A stretch of DNA of 15,675 nt from Cytophagales bacterium (GCA_025455595.1 JALOMD010000053.1:1-15675); one strand, 5' to 3'; numbered from the stretch's first letter, positions 1 through 7,221 are shown. Translations and numbers: made by a program. Notes: generated by a model from the letters alone, not told the origin.

Positions 1-1860
1 CACATCCAACGTGCCTTGCCCGGCCGCCCGGCCGACACCGACCCGCCCAACTGGCAGCACACGTTTTTCACCAACCCGTATTTCATCCAAGAACGGTTGC
101 CGCTTTCCAATGAGAAAGACCGCATCGTAGGCAATGTGGCCCTGAACTACAAAATCGCACCTTTCCTGAGTGCCATGCTCCGTAGCGGCACCGACATGTG
201 GACGGATACGCGCATCAACATCATCAACTTCGAGCGGGTGCGCAACGGCAACCGCACGCCGGGCCAGTATTCGGAGGAAGTGGTGCGCAGCCAAGAAACC
301 AACACCGACCTGATTCTTACCTTCACCAAAGACATCAGCAACAGTTTCTCGGTGAACGCCATGGCCGGGGGCTTGATTCGCACCAACTACTTCAAACGCA
401 ATTTCACCCGCGTGAACCAACTCGTGGTGGACGGCGTGTATAACCTCGGCAACTCGGTTCCCAACCAAAACATTGTGGAAAGCCGGATTCTGCGTCGCGA
501 AGCCCAAAGTGTGTTCGGTTCGTTGCAATTGGGCTATCGCAATGCGCTGTTCTTGGACGTGACAGGCCGTAACGACTGGTCGAGTACGCTGCCGGCCGCC
601 AACCGTTCTTACTTCTATCCGTCTGTGGCCGTTAGTGCGGTGGTCACCGAATTGCTCGGCATCCAAAGCAGTGTGTTGTCGTTCGGCAAGGTTCGTACCA
701 GTTGGGCATCGGTCGGCAACGACACCGACCCGTACAGCCTGAACCAAGTGTTCACGCCGTTCGGCTCGTGGAACGGCAGCGTTCCCGGATACGCCGAGAA
801 CACGCCGACGATTGACGGCCGCCAAGTGACAGTCATCAACAACAGTGCGTTGCGCCCGGAACGCACCAACGGCATTGAGTTGGGTATGGACGTGCGTTTC
901 CTGAACAACCGCATCGGCTTGGACGTGACGTACTACAACCAGTCCACTTTCGACCAAATCCTGCGCGTGGACATTTCCCGCTCCAGCGGCTATGACCAAC
1001 GCGTACTGAACGCCGGCCGGGTAACCAACAAAGGCTTGGAAGTGGTGTTGAACGGCAGCATCCTGAAACTCGCCAACGGCCTGACTTGGGATGCAACCGT
1101 GAACTTTGCCCGCAACCGCAACCAAGTAGTTGAACTGGCCGAAGGGCTTGACACTTACACATTGGCCACGCGGCGCGGCTTGTTGTCGTTGGCGGCCGTG
1201 GGCCAGCCTTACGGCTCGCTGTTCGGCATCGGCTTTGAACGTGCCCCCGACGGACAAGTCATCTACCGGGACGGCTTGCCCGTAATCTCCGGGGCCTCCC
1301 GCGTTTTGGGCAATATTCAGCCAAACTGGACGGGCGGCTTGCAAAACACGTTCGGCTTCAAAGGCATCAGCCTGTCGGTGTTGTTCGATGCCCGCATGGG
1401 TGGCGACGTGTACGACGAAGGCACCGCCAACGCCCGCTGGACCGGCCAGTACGAAGAGACAGCCGTTGGCCGCGAAGAAGGTGTGATTGGTGCCGGCGTG
1501 AAAAACATCGGCACAGCCGACGCGCCGCAGTACGCACCTAACGACGTGGTGGTAGCCGCCAACACGTTCTACGGCTTCAACAACCCGCGCCGCTTCCACG
1601 AAGCCGCCATTTTCGATGCCAGTTTCATCAAACTGCGCGAGGTTTCGTTGAGCTATCAACTGCCGACGGGCCTGCTCAAGAAGATGTTCATCCAGACCGC
1701 GAAAGTGTCGGTGGTGGGCCGCAACTTGGCTATCCTGTTCCGCAACCACCCGCACCTCGACCCTGAGTTCGACCGTTTCGGCGGCAACCAGCAAGGTTTC
1801 GGCTACGGCGAGTTGCCCACCACGCGCAGCTTGGGCTTCAACGTGAGCTTGGGCTTTTAA
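1..1860 (+). CDS. SusC/RagA-family TonB-dependent outer-membrane receptor, C-terminal part (5' end outside window)
   Basis: The reading frame is open from the first base, so this is the last 619 residues of a longer protein; SusC-type receptors are usually about 1,000 residues. The plug domain and signal peptide lie upstream of the window. What is visible is beta-barrel: the phrase LDVTGRNDWSSTLP, then ALRPERTNGIELGMD followed by VTYYNQ, and near the end REVSLSYQLP and VVGRNLAILFRN, all characteristic of SusC/RagA barrels. The protein ends in an aromatic residue (SLGF), as expected for recognition by the outer-membrane insertion machinery. In the family, SusC forms the TonB-powered import channel and the following SusD lipoprotein caps it. 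The substrate cannot be told from the sequence. No frameshift is seen. The family call is secure. Confidence 0.96.
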   Translation, partial: HIQRALPGRPADTDPPNWQHTFFTNPYFIQERLPLSNEKDRIVGNVALNYKIAPFLSAMLRSGTDMWTDTRINIINFERVRNGNRTPGQYSEEVVRSQETNTDLILTFTKDISNSFSVNAMAGGLIRTNYFKRNFTRVNQLVVDGVYNLGNSVPNQNIVESRILRREAQSVFGSLQLGYRNALFLDVTGRNDWSSTLPAANRSYFYPSVAVSAVVTELLGIQSSVLSFGKVRTSWASVGNDTDPYSLNQVFTPFGSWNGSVPGYAENTPTIDGRQVTVINNSALRPERTNGIELGMDVRFLNNRIGLDVTYYNQSTFDQILRVDISRSSGYDQRVLNAGRVTNKGLEVVLNGSILKLANGLTWDATVNFARNRNQVVELAEGLDTYTLATRRGLLSLAAVGQPYGSLFGIGFERAPDGQVIYRDGLPVISGASRVLGNIQPNWTGGLQNTFGFKGISLSVLFDARMGGDVYDEGTANARWTGQYEETAVGREEGVIGAGVKNIGTADAPQYAPNDVVVAANTFYGFNNPRRFHEAAIFDASFIKLREVSLSYQLPTGLLKKMFIQTAKVSVVGRNLAILFRNHPHLDPEFDRFGGNQQGFGYGELPTTRSLGFNVSLGF

Positions 1861-2027
1861 TCAGAACCTCTGATTGAACCTGATTTTTATGATTGACCTG
1901 ATTGCCGAGCTTCGCTCTGTGCTTTTGGTCTTTTGAAAGACGTTTTGGGCGTTTTTTACCTAAAACGCCGCGTTGCATCAGTTGTTCAGGTCAATCAGTT
2001 TAATCAGGTTCAATCAGAGGTTCTGAC
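1861..2027. repeat. Nested inverted repeat between the SusC and SusD genes
   Basis: The segment begins right after the SusC stop codon. Outer arms of 41 nt lie at 1861-1901 and 1987-2027; each carries the TCAGAACCTCTGATTGAACC motif or its complement, with only a few mismatches near the arm centre. Inside sits a member of the GCGTTTTGGGC palindrome family at 1941-1967 (CGTTTTGGG against CCTAAAACG). The whole could fold into a long cruciform or hairpin within the susC-susD transcript. It has no T-tract typical of an intrinsic terminator. A role in setting the SusC:SusD expression ratio is inference only. Confidence 0.85.
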
Positions 2028-2100
2028 AGTATCTTCTAAAAACTCAAAACACGCCTATCCAAATTCCCCTTTCGGAATTGGAGGCCAAACTTACCGAACC

Positions 2101-3567
2101 ATGAACAGACTATCCATAAAAACAGCTTTGCTTTCACTCGTCGTCTTTGCACTCAGTGCCTGCACCAGCGACTTCGACGCGATGAATACCGATCCCAACA
2201 ACCCGTCCAACATCAGCCCGCAGTTTTTGCTGCCGACGGTCATTGAGACTTCCATAGACCGTTACTGGGGCGGACGCACCCGTTTTGAACGCCTCAACCT
2301 TGACGGCACCATGCTCTGGATGCAGTACTTGGCCCGTAACATTTACTCCAACGAAGGCGACAACTACGGCGTTTCGCCCGCTTTCAATGACAACAACTGG
2401 GCGGCTTTCCATACCCAAGGCCTGACCAATGCCCAGCGCATCATCACGCTGTCGAAAGAAGGCGGTGCGCAGCCCAACCCCAACTACGAGGGCGTGGCTT
2501 TGGTGATGCGCAGTTGGATTTTCTCGCTGCTGACCGACATGTGGGGGGCCGTTCCGTATTCCGAAGCCCTCAAAGGCACGGCGGAGGAACCCATCTACAA
2601 GCCCACCTACGATTCGCAGGAGGCCGTTTACGCAGGGTTGTTGAACGACCTGAAACTCGCCAACGAAAAGCTGAATCCAAGCGGCCCGGCCATTTCCGGC
2701 GACATCCTGTACAACAACAACATCTTGGCGTGGAAACGCTTTGCCAACTCGCTGCGGCTTCGTTTGGCGAATCGGCAAGCGGCCAAGAAACCGGCCGAGT
2801 CGAAAGCCATCATGGCCGAAATCCTCGGCGATCCGGCCAAATTCCCGGTTTTCACCGCCAACACCGATAACGCCACGCTGCGCCACACCGCCACGCTGCC
2901 CAGCAACAACGAGTGGCACCAGGTGATTATCCAAGAAGGCCGCACCGACTGGAACATCAGCAAAACGCTGGTGGACAAGCTCACTGCCCTGAACGACACC
3001 CGCTTGGCCGCATTTGCGCAGCCGGTGAACGGACGTTTCGAGGGTGTGCCCAACGGCCTGCCCGATGCCATTGCCACCACGTACTTGGGCCGGGCTTCTA
3101 CCTTGTCCACCAGTTTTACCCGCCCCGATGCGCCGAGTGTGGTCATGACGTATGCCGAGTTGCAGTTCATTCTGGCCGAGGCCGCCCTTGACGGCGACAT
3201 CACCGGCGATGCACAGAAGTTTTTCGAAGATGGCATCCGGGCATCATTCGCGCAGTTCGGAGCCACCATGCCCGCCAACTATCTCACGACGATAGGCGCG
3301 GTGACCAAGGAAAAACTAATGGAGCAAAAATGGATTGCGTTGTTCGGACAAGGCGTGGAAGCTTGGACAGAATACCGCCGCACGGGCCTGCCGGTGTTGC
3401 CGCCCAAAGACAACCAAGCCCTGTTTGAAAACGATGGCGTGTTGCCCACGCGCCTCCGCTATCCCACCACTGAAGAAGCCTTGAACAAAGAGAACATGAC
3501 CAAAGGCATGCAACTCAACGGCGGAGCCAACGATTTCAAAAGCAAACTCTGGTGGGCGGAAAAATGA
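2101..3567 (+). CDS. SusD/RagB-family outer-membrane lipoprotein (SusD-like_2 type)
   Basis: Probable surface-exposed nutrient-binding lipoprotein of 488 residues that caps the SusC channel encoded just upstream. I chose the ATG at 2101 because it starts a lipoprotein signal: MNRLSIKT, a hydrophobic stretch, then LSAC with the lipidated Cys at residue 21. The frame extends further 5' but only through repeat sequence. Family features are NTDPNNP directly after the signal, a long alpha-helical TPR-like body (for example WIFSLLTDMWGAVPYSEAL) and the C-terminal block EKLMEQKWIALFGQGVEAW followed by YRRTGLP, typical of SusD-like proteins. The ligand is not identifiable. Operon placement with the SusC gene is clear, with a 240-bp gap filled by a nested palindrome. 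Confidence 0.95.
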   Translation: MNRLSIKTALLSLVVFALSACTSDFDAMNTDPNNPSNISPQFLLPTVIETSIDRYWGGRTRFERLNLDGTMLWMQYLARNIYSNEGDNYGVSPAFNDNNWAAFHTQGLTNAQRIITLSKEGGAQPNPNYEGVALVMRSWIFSLLTDMWGAVPYSEALKGTAEEPIYKPTYDSQEAVYAGLLNDLKLANEKLNPSGPAISGDILYNNNILAWKRFANSLRLRLANRQAAKKPAESKAIMAEILGDPAKFPVFTANTDNATLRHTATLPSNNEWHQVIIQEGRTDWNISKTLVDKLTALNDTRLAAFAQPVNGRFEGVPNGLPDAIATTYLGRASTLSTSFTRPDAPSVVMTYAELQFILAEAALDGDITGDAQKFFEDGIRASFAQFGATMPANYLTTIGAVTKEKLMEQKWIALFGQGVEAWTEYRRTGLPVLPPKDNQALFENDGVLPTRLRYPTTEEALNKENMTKGMQLNGGANDFKSKLWWAEK

Positions 3568-3968
3568 TTGTTGTATTGTCGAACGGCTGTATTGCTGATT
3601 GGTTATTGATAATGGCAAACTGCAACAATTCTGTTTTCTACAGAGAATGGACAGTGACTGACAGCTTGCTCAGTAAACAATCGACAATTGGCAATCACCT
3701 GTCGGCAAGCGAATTTGCCAAAAATTGCTCAAAACGCCGATCTATTGGTCAACAGAGTTTTCACGGTTCGCACAGAGGCGTTTCAGGCAATTTTTACGGA
3801 ATTTCGACAGAAAAACAACCGGCAATTCACAGAGATTAGTTTACGTTGTTTTTGGTGCCGAAAACTATTGCAAAAACCCGATTTTCAGTTGTTTGCAATT
3901 TGATTTTGACTGACCATTAACAATTTCGTACTTGACTAAAAACACAACCATTAAAACTGACAAACTCT
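3568..3968. other. Gene-free 401-bp spacer between the SusD gene and the third operon gene
   Basis: Three overlapping short frames in this AT-rich stretch have no recognisable domains, signal peptide or start context, so I call no gene. The only structure I see is a split copy of the GCGTTTT palindrome family at 3720-3795, listed separately. I see no TAnnTTTG promoter and no hairpin followed by a T-tract. Confidence 0.6.
3720..3795. repeat. Split copy of the GCGTTTT palindrome with an expanded centre
   Basis: Left arm AAAAATTGCTCAAAACGCC at 3720-3738 and right arm GGCGTTTCAGGCAATTTTT at 3777-3795 are complementary at 17 of 19 positions. They enclose 38 nt of unrelated sequence. The arms are those of the palindrome family at 4461-4493, but turned inside out so that the GCGTTTT ends face the loop. 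Confidence 0.75.
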
Positions 3969-4445
3969 ATGAAAAAACATATCAAGATTTCACTGCTGAT
4001 TGTTCTGGTCACCTTCGGACTGGTGTTTGCGTCTTGCGAACGCGTGGAAGACCCGTTTGTGGACAGGGTAGTATCCCCCGTGCTGGTCATGATTGATGGC
4101 GCGGCCAGAGGCGACTACGTAACCGACCCCGTAGTGAGCTACGCCGCCGACCAGCCACTGAGCATCGGGGCGTTTGTCTATGAACTTGACAAAACCAACA
4201 TCCTCAACAACGCCATCGGCATTGACTCGTTGCCGGTCAATTCGCTGCAGCTCACTTTGTCCACACGCACCGGCACCAAAATAGCCGATGTCTCCACAGA
4301 CAACACCGGCAAAGCAACCGTGTCGCGTAGTTGGGAGCAATTGGGCATAGCCACGCCCAGACGAGGCAACACCGTATCCATGCAGTGGTCGGGCACGCAC
4401 AAGGGACAGGCGTTCACGCGGTATTTCCGCGTACAGGTGAGATAG
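3969..4445 (+). CDS. Small predicted lipoprotein of unknown function, third gene of the SusC/SusD locus
   Basis: A 158-residue protein that I do not recognise. It starts with a basic MKKHIK, a hydrophobic stretch to residue 20, and the lipobox FASC with Cys at residue 23, so it should be an exported lipoprotein. The mature part looks all-beta and contains short alternating segments such as LQLTLSTRTGTKIADVSTD and VSMQWSGTHKGQAFTRYFRV, which would fit one or two immunoglobulin-like sandwiches. No catalytic motif is visible. Its position, same strand as and 401 bp after the SusD gene and followed by a hairpin cluster, suggests an accessory surface protein of the uptake system, as is common for third genes of such loci. 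That role is inference from context only. Start and frame are well supported. Confidence 0.85.
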   Translation: MKKHIKISLLIVLVTFGLVFASCERVEDPFVDRVVSPVLVMIDGAARGDYVTDPVVSYAADQPLSIGAFVYELDKTNILNNAIGIDSLPVNSLQLTLSTRTGTKIADVSTDNTGKATVSRSWEQLGIATPRRGNTVSMQWSGTHKGQAFTRYFRVQVR

Positions 4446-4460
4446 CAAAAGAGCAGCGAA

Positions 4461-4493
4461 AAGCGTTTTGGGCAATTTTTGCCCAAAACGCTT
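4461..4493. repeat. Perfect palindrome, reference copy of the GCGTTTTGGGCAA family
   Basis: The two 15-nt arms are exact complements: AAGCGTTTTGGGCAA, a 3-nt TTT centre, then the mirror arm. It begins 15 nt after the stop codon of the lipoprotein gene. Its inner 29 nt (4463-4491) are identical to 6981-7009. The T-run lies inside the palindrome rather than after it, so it is not a classical terminator, though it could fold in RNA from either strand. Confidence 0.95.
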
Positions 4494-4497
4494 CCGT

Positions 4498-4525
4498 AAG
4501 GGCGACCAGTCGGTCGCCCTTTTTC
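4498..4525 (+). terminator. Likely intrinsic terminator of the SusC/SusD locus
   Basis: Arms AAGGGCGACC and GGTCGCCCTT enclose the 4-nt loop AGTC and run into TTTT. The hairpin follows the stop codon at 4445 and the palindrome, and is placed to end the transcript of the uptake locus. GC-rich stem, short loop and T-tract fit the standard pattern; the T-tract is short. Confidence 0.65.
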
Positions 4526-4783
4526 GTGCCCGAACGGGTTTGCCCGTACCAGCGTTTTGCCGGGGTCGGGATGTCTGGGCAACAAGTGCTTGGTCATTAG
4601 TAGTTAGTCATTAGTCTTTGGTGAAAATAAAAAAATGCAAACTACTGATAGTCAAATACTTAAAACTTTCTTGTGCGCCGAAAATAACACAAATTAATTT
4701 CTGTCGGGCATTTGGGGAACAAAGCTTTTACAAGCTGTTGTTGCAAATTGTCCGCATGGCGTTTCCGCCGGCTCCGGGATTTT

Positions 4784-4810
4784 CGTTTTGGCCGATTTTT
4801 GCCTAAAACG
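4784..4810. repeat. Degenerate copy of the GCGTTTT palindrome family
   Basis: CGTTTTGGCC, a centre with GATTTTT, then GCCTAAAACG. The outer bases pair but the inner ones are offset. It is recognisable by its similarity to the perfect copies at 4461-4493 and 6977-7013. Confidence 0.7.
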
Positions 4811-4887
4811 CACAGCGCGAACCATTTATCCTGATTTCACCAAAAGACCGTTTCGCAACACGGTTTCTGTTTTTCCCGCCGAACCCG

Positions 4888-4895
4888 TAAGTTTG
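4888..4895 (+). promoter_or_regulatory. Bacteroidota-type -7 element (TAAGTTTG) for the small membrane protein
   Basis: TAAGTTTG matches the phylum's TAnnTTTG -7 consensus and lies 36 nt before the ATG at 4932. The -33 region near 4863-4869 is only weakly like TTTG. The short distance to the start codon supports that gene being real. Confidence 0.55.
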
Positions 4896-4931
4896 CACTC
4901 CGCCGGTTTTTCCAAATAGCAATCCCGAACC

Positions 4932-5129
4932 ATGAAAGCAGTAGCACGCATATTGATGGCATTGGCCATATTGGCTTTGTTGGGTGTTTTGGCGGGAATT
5001 GTGTTTGCGTTTGTACGGTTTGGGGTCAACACAAAGACGGTGTTGGCGGCTTTCATCGCCTTGCTTGCCTTGGGCGGCTTGGTGGGCCGCATGGTTTTCG
5101 TGGCCCGCGACTCGTTTGGCCGCAAATAA
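4932..5129 (+). CDS. Small two-helix membrane protein of unknown function
   Basis: A 65-residue frame starting at an ATG that I think is real. The product begins with a basic MKAVAR, has a hydrophobic helix at about residues 7-29, a short polar turn (RFGVNTKT), a second helix at about residues 36-58 rich in Leu, Ala and Gly, and a charged tail ARDSFGRK. A consensus -7 box lies 36 nt upstream and the GC-rich codon use resembles the neighbouring genes. A longer frame on the other strand overlaps it but has no recognisable features. No family is recognised. It stands alone between repeat-rich gaps, so context gives no function. Confidence 0.65.
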   Translation: MKAVARILMALAILALLGVLAGIVFAFVRFGVNTKTVLAAFIALLALGGLVGRMVFVARDSFGRK

Positions 5130-5172
5130 GTCGTTAGTGGTAAGTTGTTAAGTGCTCAGTCGTTAGTAGTGT

Positions 5173-5266
5173 TTGAAAAACCTTATTTTGTCGTGTTTGT
5201 GTTTTATAAATACTTGAAAATCAAACTCTTACAAAAGAGTCCGTTCGTCAAAATAAGGTTTTTCAA
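5173..5266. repeat. 94-bp element with perfect 18-bp terminal inverted repeats, MITE-like
   Basis: TTGAAAAACCTTATTTTG at 5173-5190 is an exact inverted repeat of 5249-5266. The 58-nt interior is AT-rich and holds its own perfect hairpin at 5225-5240 (ACTCTT, loop ACAA, AAGAGT). No coding frame fits. The flanks on both sides are TTAGT-type short repeats (GTTAGTAGTG on the left, CAGTAGTTAG on the right), but I see no clean target-site duplication. It could be a miniature transposable element or a strong bidirectional hairpin. Confidence 0.8.
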
Positions 5267-5269
5267 CCA

Positions 5270-5416
5270 GTAGTTAGCTATTGGCTTTTAGCACACTACA
5301 GGACAAAAGAGAAAAGAAGAAAGAGAAAAGAGGGTTTGCCAGGCTTGAATCACTCTTTTTTCTTGGCTCTTTCTTCTTTTGTCCTGTGATGAGGCTAAAG
5401 ACTAATGACTAACTAC
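5270..5416. repeat. 147-nt imperfect palindrome with TTAGT-type outer arms and purine/pyrimidine inner arms
   Basis: The outer arms GTAGTTAG (5270-5277) and CTAACTAC (5409-5416) mirror each other. Next come CTTTTAGC against GGCTAAAG. Then CAGGACAAAAGA (from 5299) pairs with TCTTTTGTCCTG (to 5386). The inner left arm is almost pure purine (5301-5334) and the matching right arm pyrimidine-rich (5353-5381). A few short insertions break the symmetry. Confidence 0.75.
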
Positions 5417-5467
5417 CAATGACCAAGTACTTAAGTTGTCAGTGATACTATCCGGTCGTGTTGTTCC

Positions 5468-5560
5468 TCTTCGCGTTCTTTGCGAAAATCTTCGCGCCTT
5501 TGCGTGCAACAGTTTTTTTTCACGCAAAGGCGTAAAGGAAAAACGCAAAGGGCGCAAAAC
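5468..5560. repeat. Inverted repeat of the CGCCTTTGCGTG type
   Basis: CGCCTTTGCGTG (5495-5506) and CACGCAAAGGCG (5521-5532) pair perfectly around a 14-nt loop holding a run of eight T. Further out, CTTCGCGTTCTTTGCG and CGCAAAGGGCGC continue the similarity less perfectly. Repeats of this CTTTGCG/CGCAAAG kind recur in many Bacteroidota intergenic regions. Function unknown. Confidence 0.75.
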
Positions 5561-5677
5561 AAACAACAATCTGATGGGACTTTACTGTCAGTCGTTAGTG
5601 GAAACGACGATTTTCGCTGAAATTACAGACAAATTCAATAAAAAACGCCTGAAACACCTTTGTCCATAGACAGAAAA

Positions 5678-5694
5678 CCGTTTTGGGCGTTTTT
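5678..5694. repeat. Half copy of the GCGTTTTGGGC palindrome family
   Basis: CCGTTTTGGGCGTTTTT matches the left half and centre of the family, closest to the copy at 1941-1967. No matching right arm follows, so it looks like a truncated copy. Confidence 0.55.
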
Positions 5695-5765
5695 CGACAA
5701 CTCTACACACAACGTCAATCCCTCACCCAAGACTCAAGACCGAAGACTCAAGACTTGGTATTCAC

Positions 5766-6914
5766 ATGAACCTGCAATCGTTTCTCAATCAGCGTCTGTC
5801 AGACAACCGCGTCGAAAACATCCTGTGGTGTGTCGGCATCCTGATTTCGTGGGTGTTGCTCAAGCGGGTTTTTGCACTGCTGTTGAGCCGCGTGGTCTAT
5901 CGCATCATCAAGAAAAAGTCCGAGAACCTGACCGTCAGCGAGTTTGTCGGCCTGCTGCGGCCCCCGTTTGAGTTGCTGCTGTCATTGGTGATTCTGTACA
6001 CAGCCCTGTCGTTCCTACGGTTCCCCGACGATTGGCGGCTGGCTCCAGTGTCACAGTTCGGGTTGCGGTTTGTGCTGCTCAAGATATACCAAGTGGCCGT
6101 GATTGTGGCGTTCACGTGGATGTTGATGCGGTTTGTTGATTTCTTCGCTTTGGTGAGCCAACGCCGCGCCGAACGCACCCATGCCTTGGCCAGTTCGCAG
6201 TTGGCACCGTTTGTGCGGGAAGTCATCAAGGTAGGGCTTTTCGTCATCGGCGTTTTCGTAATCTTGGGGGCGGCCTTCAGCCTTGACGTGGGCAGCATCC
6301 TCACCGGCTTGGGCATCGGCGGCTTGGCGGTGGCGTTGGCAGCCAAGGAAAGTCTGGAAAACCTGTTTGCATCGTTCACCATTTTCTTGGACAAGCCGTT
6401 TGTCGTGGGCGACGCCGTGCGGGCGGGCAGCATTGAAGGCACCATAGAACGGGTGGGTTTCCGCAGCACACGCATCCGCACGCTGGACAAAAGTTACCTG
6501 ACGCTGCCCAACAAGATGCTGATTGACCAGCCGCTCGACAACCTGACGCAGCGGCGTTTCCGACGGGCACGTTATTTTATCGGTTTGCCGTACAACACGC
6601 CGCCCGACATACTGAAGACGGTTTGCCAAGAAATCCTGCAAACCATTCTCGACCACCCGTTTACCCGTAGCGAGGGCGGATACGTGCGGTTTTCTGACTT
6701 CGGCGAAAGTTCACTGAACATACTGGTGCTTTACTTTGTCGAGTCCGACGACTGGGACGTTTTCATGGCTGTCAAGGAGGAAATCAACTACGCGATAGTC
6801 GAAATCGTGGGCCGTCATGGCATCAGCTTTGCATACCCGACACGCACCATTTTCCTTGAAACCGACGACAAGGGCAATGAGAAAGGCAACCCGCTCAAGT
6901 TCATGGAGCGGTAG
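5766..6914 (+). CDS. MscS-family mechanosensitive ion channel
   Basis: A 382-residue membrane protein that would open under membrane tension and release solutes during osmotic downshock. Hydrophobic helices lie at about residues 18-42, 66-85, 99-130 and 152-172. They precede the pore-lining helix SILTGLGIGGLAVALAAKES (177-196), whose Gly/Ala pattern is the hallmark of MscS. The beta domain follows: DKPFVVGDAVRAGSIEGTIE (209-228), then VGFRSTRIRTLDKSYLTLPN. The C-terminal alpha/beta domain ends with GISFAYPTRTIF, also diagnostic. Four helices before the pore helix make it longer than E. coli MscS (three in total) and closer to the YnaI/YbdG size class. ATG at 5766 is the first suitable start. 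Both flanks are repeat-rich gaps, so it is probably transcribed alone. Confidence 0.97.
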   Translation: MNLQSFLNQRLSDNRVENILWCVGILISWVLLKRVFALLLSRVVYRIIKKKSENLTVSEFVGLLRPPFELLLSLVILYTALSFLRFPDDWRLAPVSQFGLRFVLLKIYQVAVIVAFTWMLMRFVDFFALVSQRRAERTHALASSQLAPFVREVIKVGLFVIGVFVILGAAFSLDVGSILTGLGIGGLAVALAAKESLENLFASFTIFLDKPFVVGDAVRAGSIEGTIERVGFRSTRIRTLDKSYLTLPNKMLIDQPLDNLTQRRFRRARYFIGLPYNTPPDILKTVCQEILQTILDHPFTRSEGGYVRFSDFGESSLNILVLYFVESDDWDVFMAVKEEINYAIVEIVGRHGISFAYPTRTIFLETDDKGNEKGNPLKFMER

Positions 6915-6976
6915 CCGACCGTCCTAAAGTACGAGGTACGAATTGAAAAAGTAGAGACACGGCATGACTGCTCTTT

Positions 6977-7013
6977 AGCGGCGTTTTGGGCAATTTTTGC
7001 CCAAAACGCCGCT
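6977..7013. repeat. Perfect palindrome with 17-nt arms, GCGTTTTGGGCAA family
   Basis: Arms AGCGGCGTTTTGGGCAA and its exact complement flank a 3-nt TTT centre. The inner 29 nt (6981-7009) are identical to 4463-4491, while the bases outside differ and yet still pair, which suggests that pairing itself is conserved. It lies 62 nt after the MscS stop codon. Confidence 0.95.
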
Positions 7014-7118
7014 CTCCGGACAAAAACCTTAAGTACGTGTCCACAAATAGTTTTATCTATCCCGACAGGCTGGGGCACTTGGCAAGTAATTGATAATCAA
7101 CAGCTTGTATTGCCGGGC

Positions 7119-7149
7119 TAATGACTAACTACTAATGGCCAAGTACTTA
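7119..7149. repeat. 31-nt direct repeat of 5403-5433 (TTAGTCA-type short-repeat family)
   Basis: The 31 nt starting TAATGACTAACTAC and ending CCAAGTACTTA match 5403-5433 with two mismatches. The same heptamer-like units, in either orientation, occur near 4593, 5128, 9465, 11064, 12555 and 13618. All are intergenic. Confidence 0.8.
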
Positions 7150-7221
7150 TTCAAAATAGTCCTGCATCATGCCTGGCGGCATATTTTTTTGTCATCAGTA
7201 GCATTGTAATCAAATTTTGGT

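Larger units (their letters stand above)
4446..4931. other. 486-bp spacer between the lipoprotein gene and the small membrane protein gene
   Basis: This spacer holds, in order, a perfect palindrome (4461-4493), a likely intrinsic terminator (4498-4525), a TTAGTCA-type short-repeat patch (about 4593-4616), a degenerate palindrome copy (4784-4810) and a TAnnTTTG promoter (4888-4895). A 62-codon frame at 4618-4806 runs through the short repeats and palindrome and has no family features, so it is not called. Confidence 0.6.
5130..5765. other. 636-bp gene-free region made of successive palindromic elements
   Basis: No convincing gene: frames at 5436-5669 and 5660-5971 run through repeats or overlap the MscS gene. 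In order it holds a TTAGTCA-type patch (5128-5170), a 94-bp inverted-repeat element (5173-5266), a 147-nt imperfect palindrome (5270-5416), a CGCCTTTGCGTG inverted repeat (5468-5560), a half copy of the GCGTTTT palindrome (5678-5694) and an 11-nt tandem repeat AGACTCAAGAC (5730-5740 and 5744-5754). CACCTTTG at 5655-5662 is a weak promoter candidate for the MscS gene. Confidence 0.7.

Noticed and set aside
1933..2100. Extended N-terminus for the SusD-like protein
   Set aside because: The extension is translated repeat sequence, and the ATG at 2101 starts a proper lipoprotein signal.
2134..2934. 266-codon minus-strand frame over the SusD gene
   Set aside because: Antisense shadow of a clear SusD-like gene, with no signal peptide or known domain.
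3552..3913. Overlapping short plus-strand frames after the SusD gene
   Set aside because: They overlap each other in different frames, cover a repeat, and show no start context or protein features.
4618..4806. 62-codon frame ending in the palindrome copy at 4784-4810
   Set aside because: It spans an AT-rich gap and a repeat; the composition is unlike the coding genes around it.
5436..5669. 77-codon frame in the palindrome-rich gap
   Set aside because: Runs through the CGCCTTTGCGTG inverted repeat; not protein-like.
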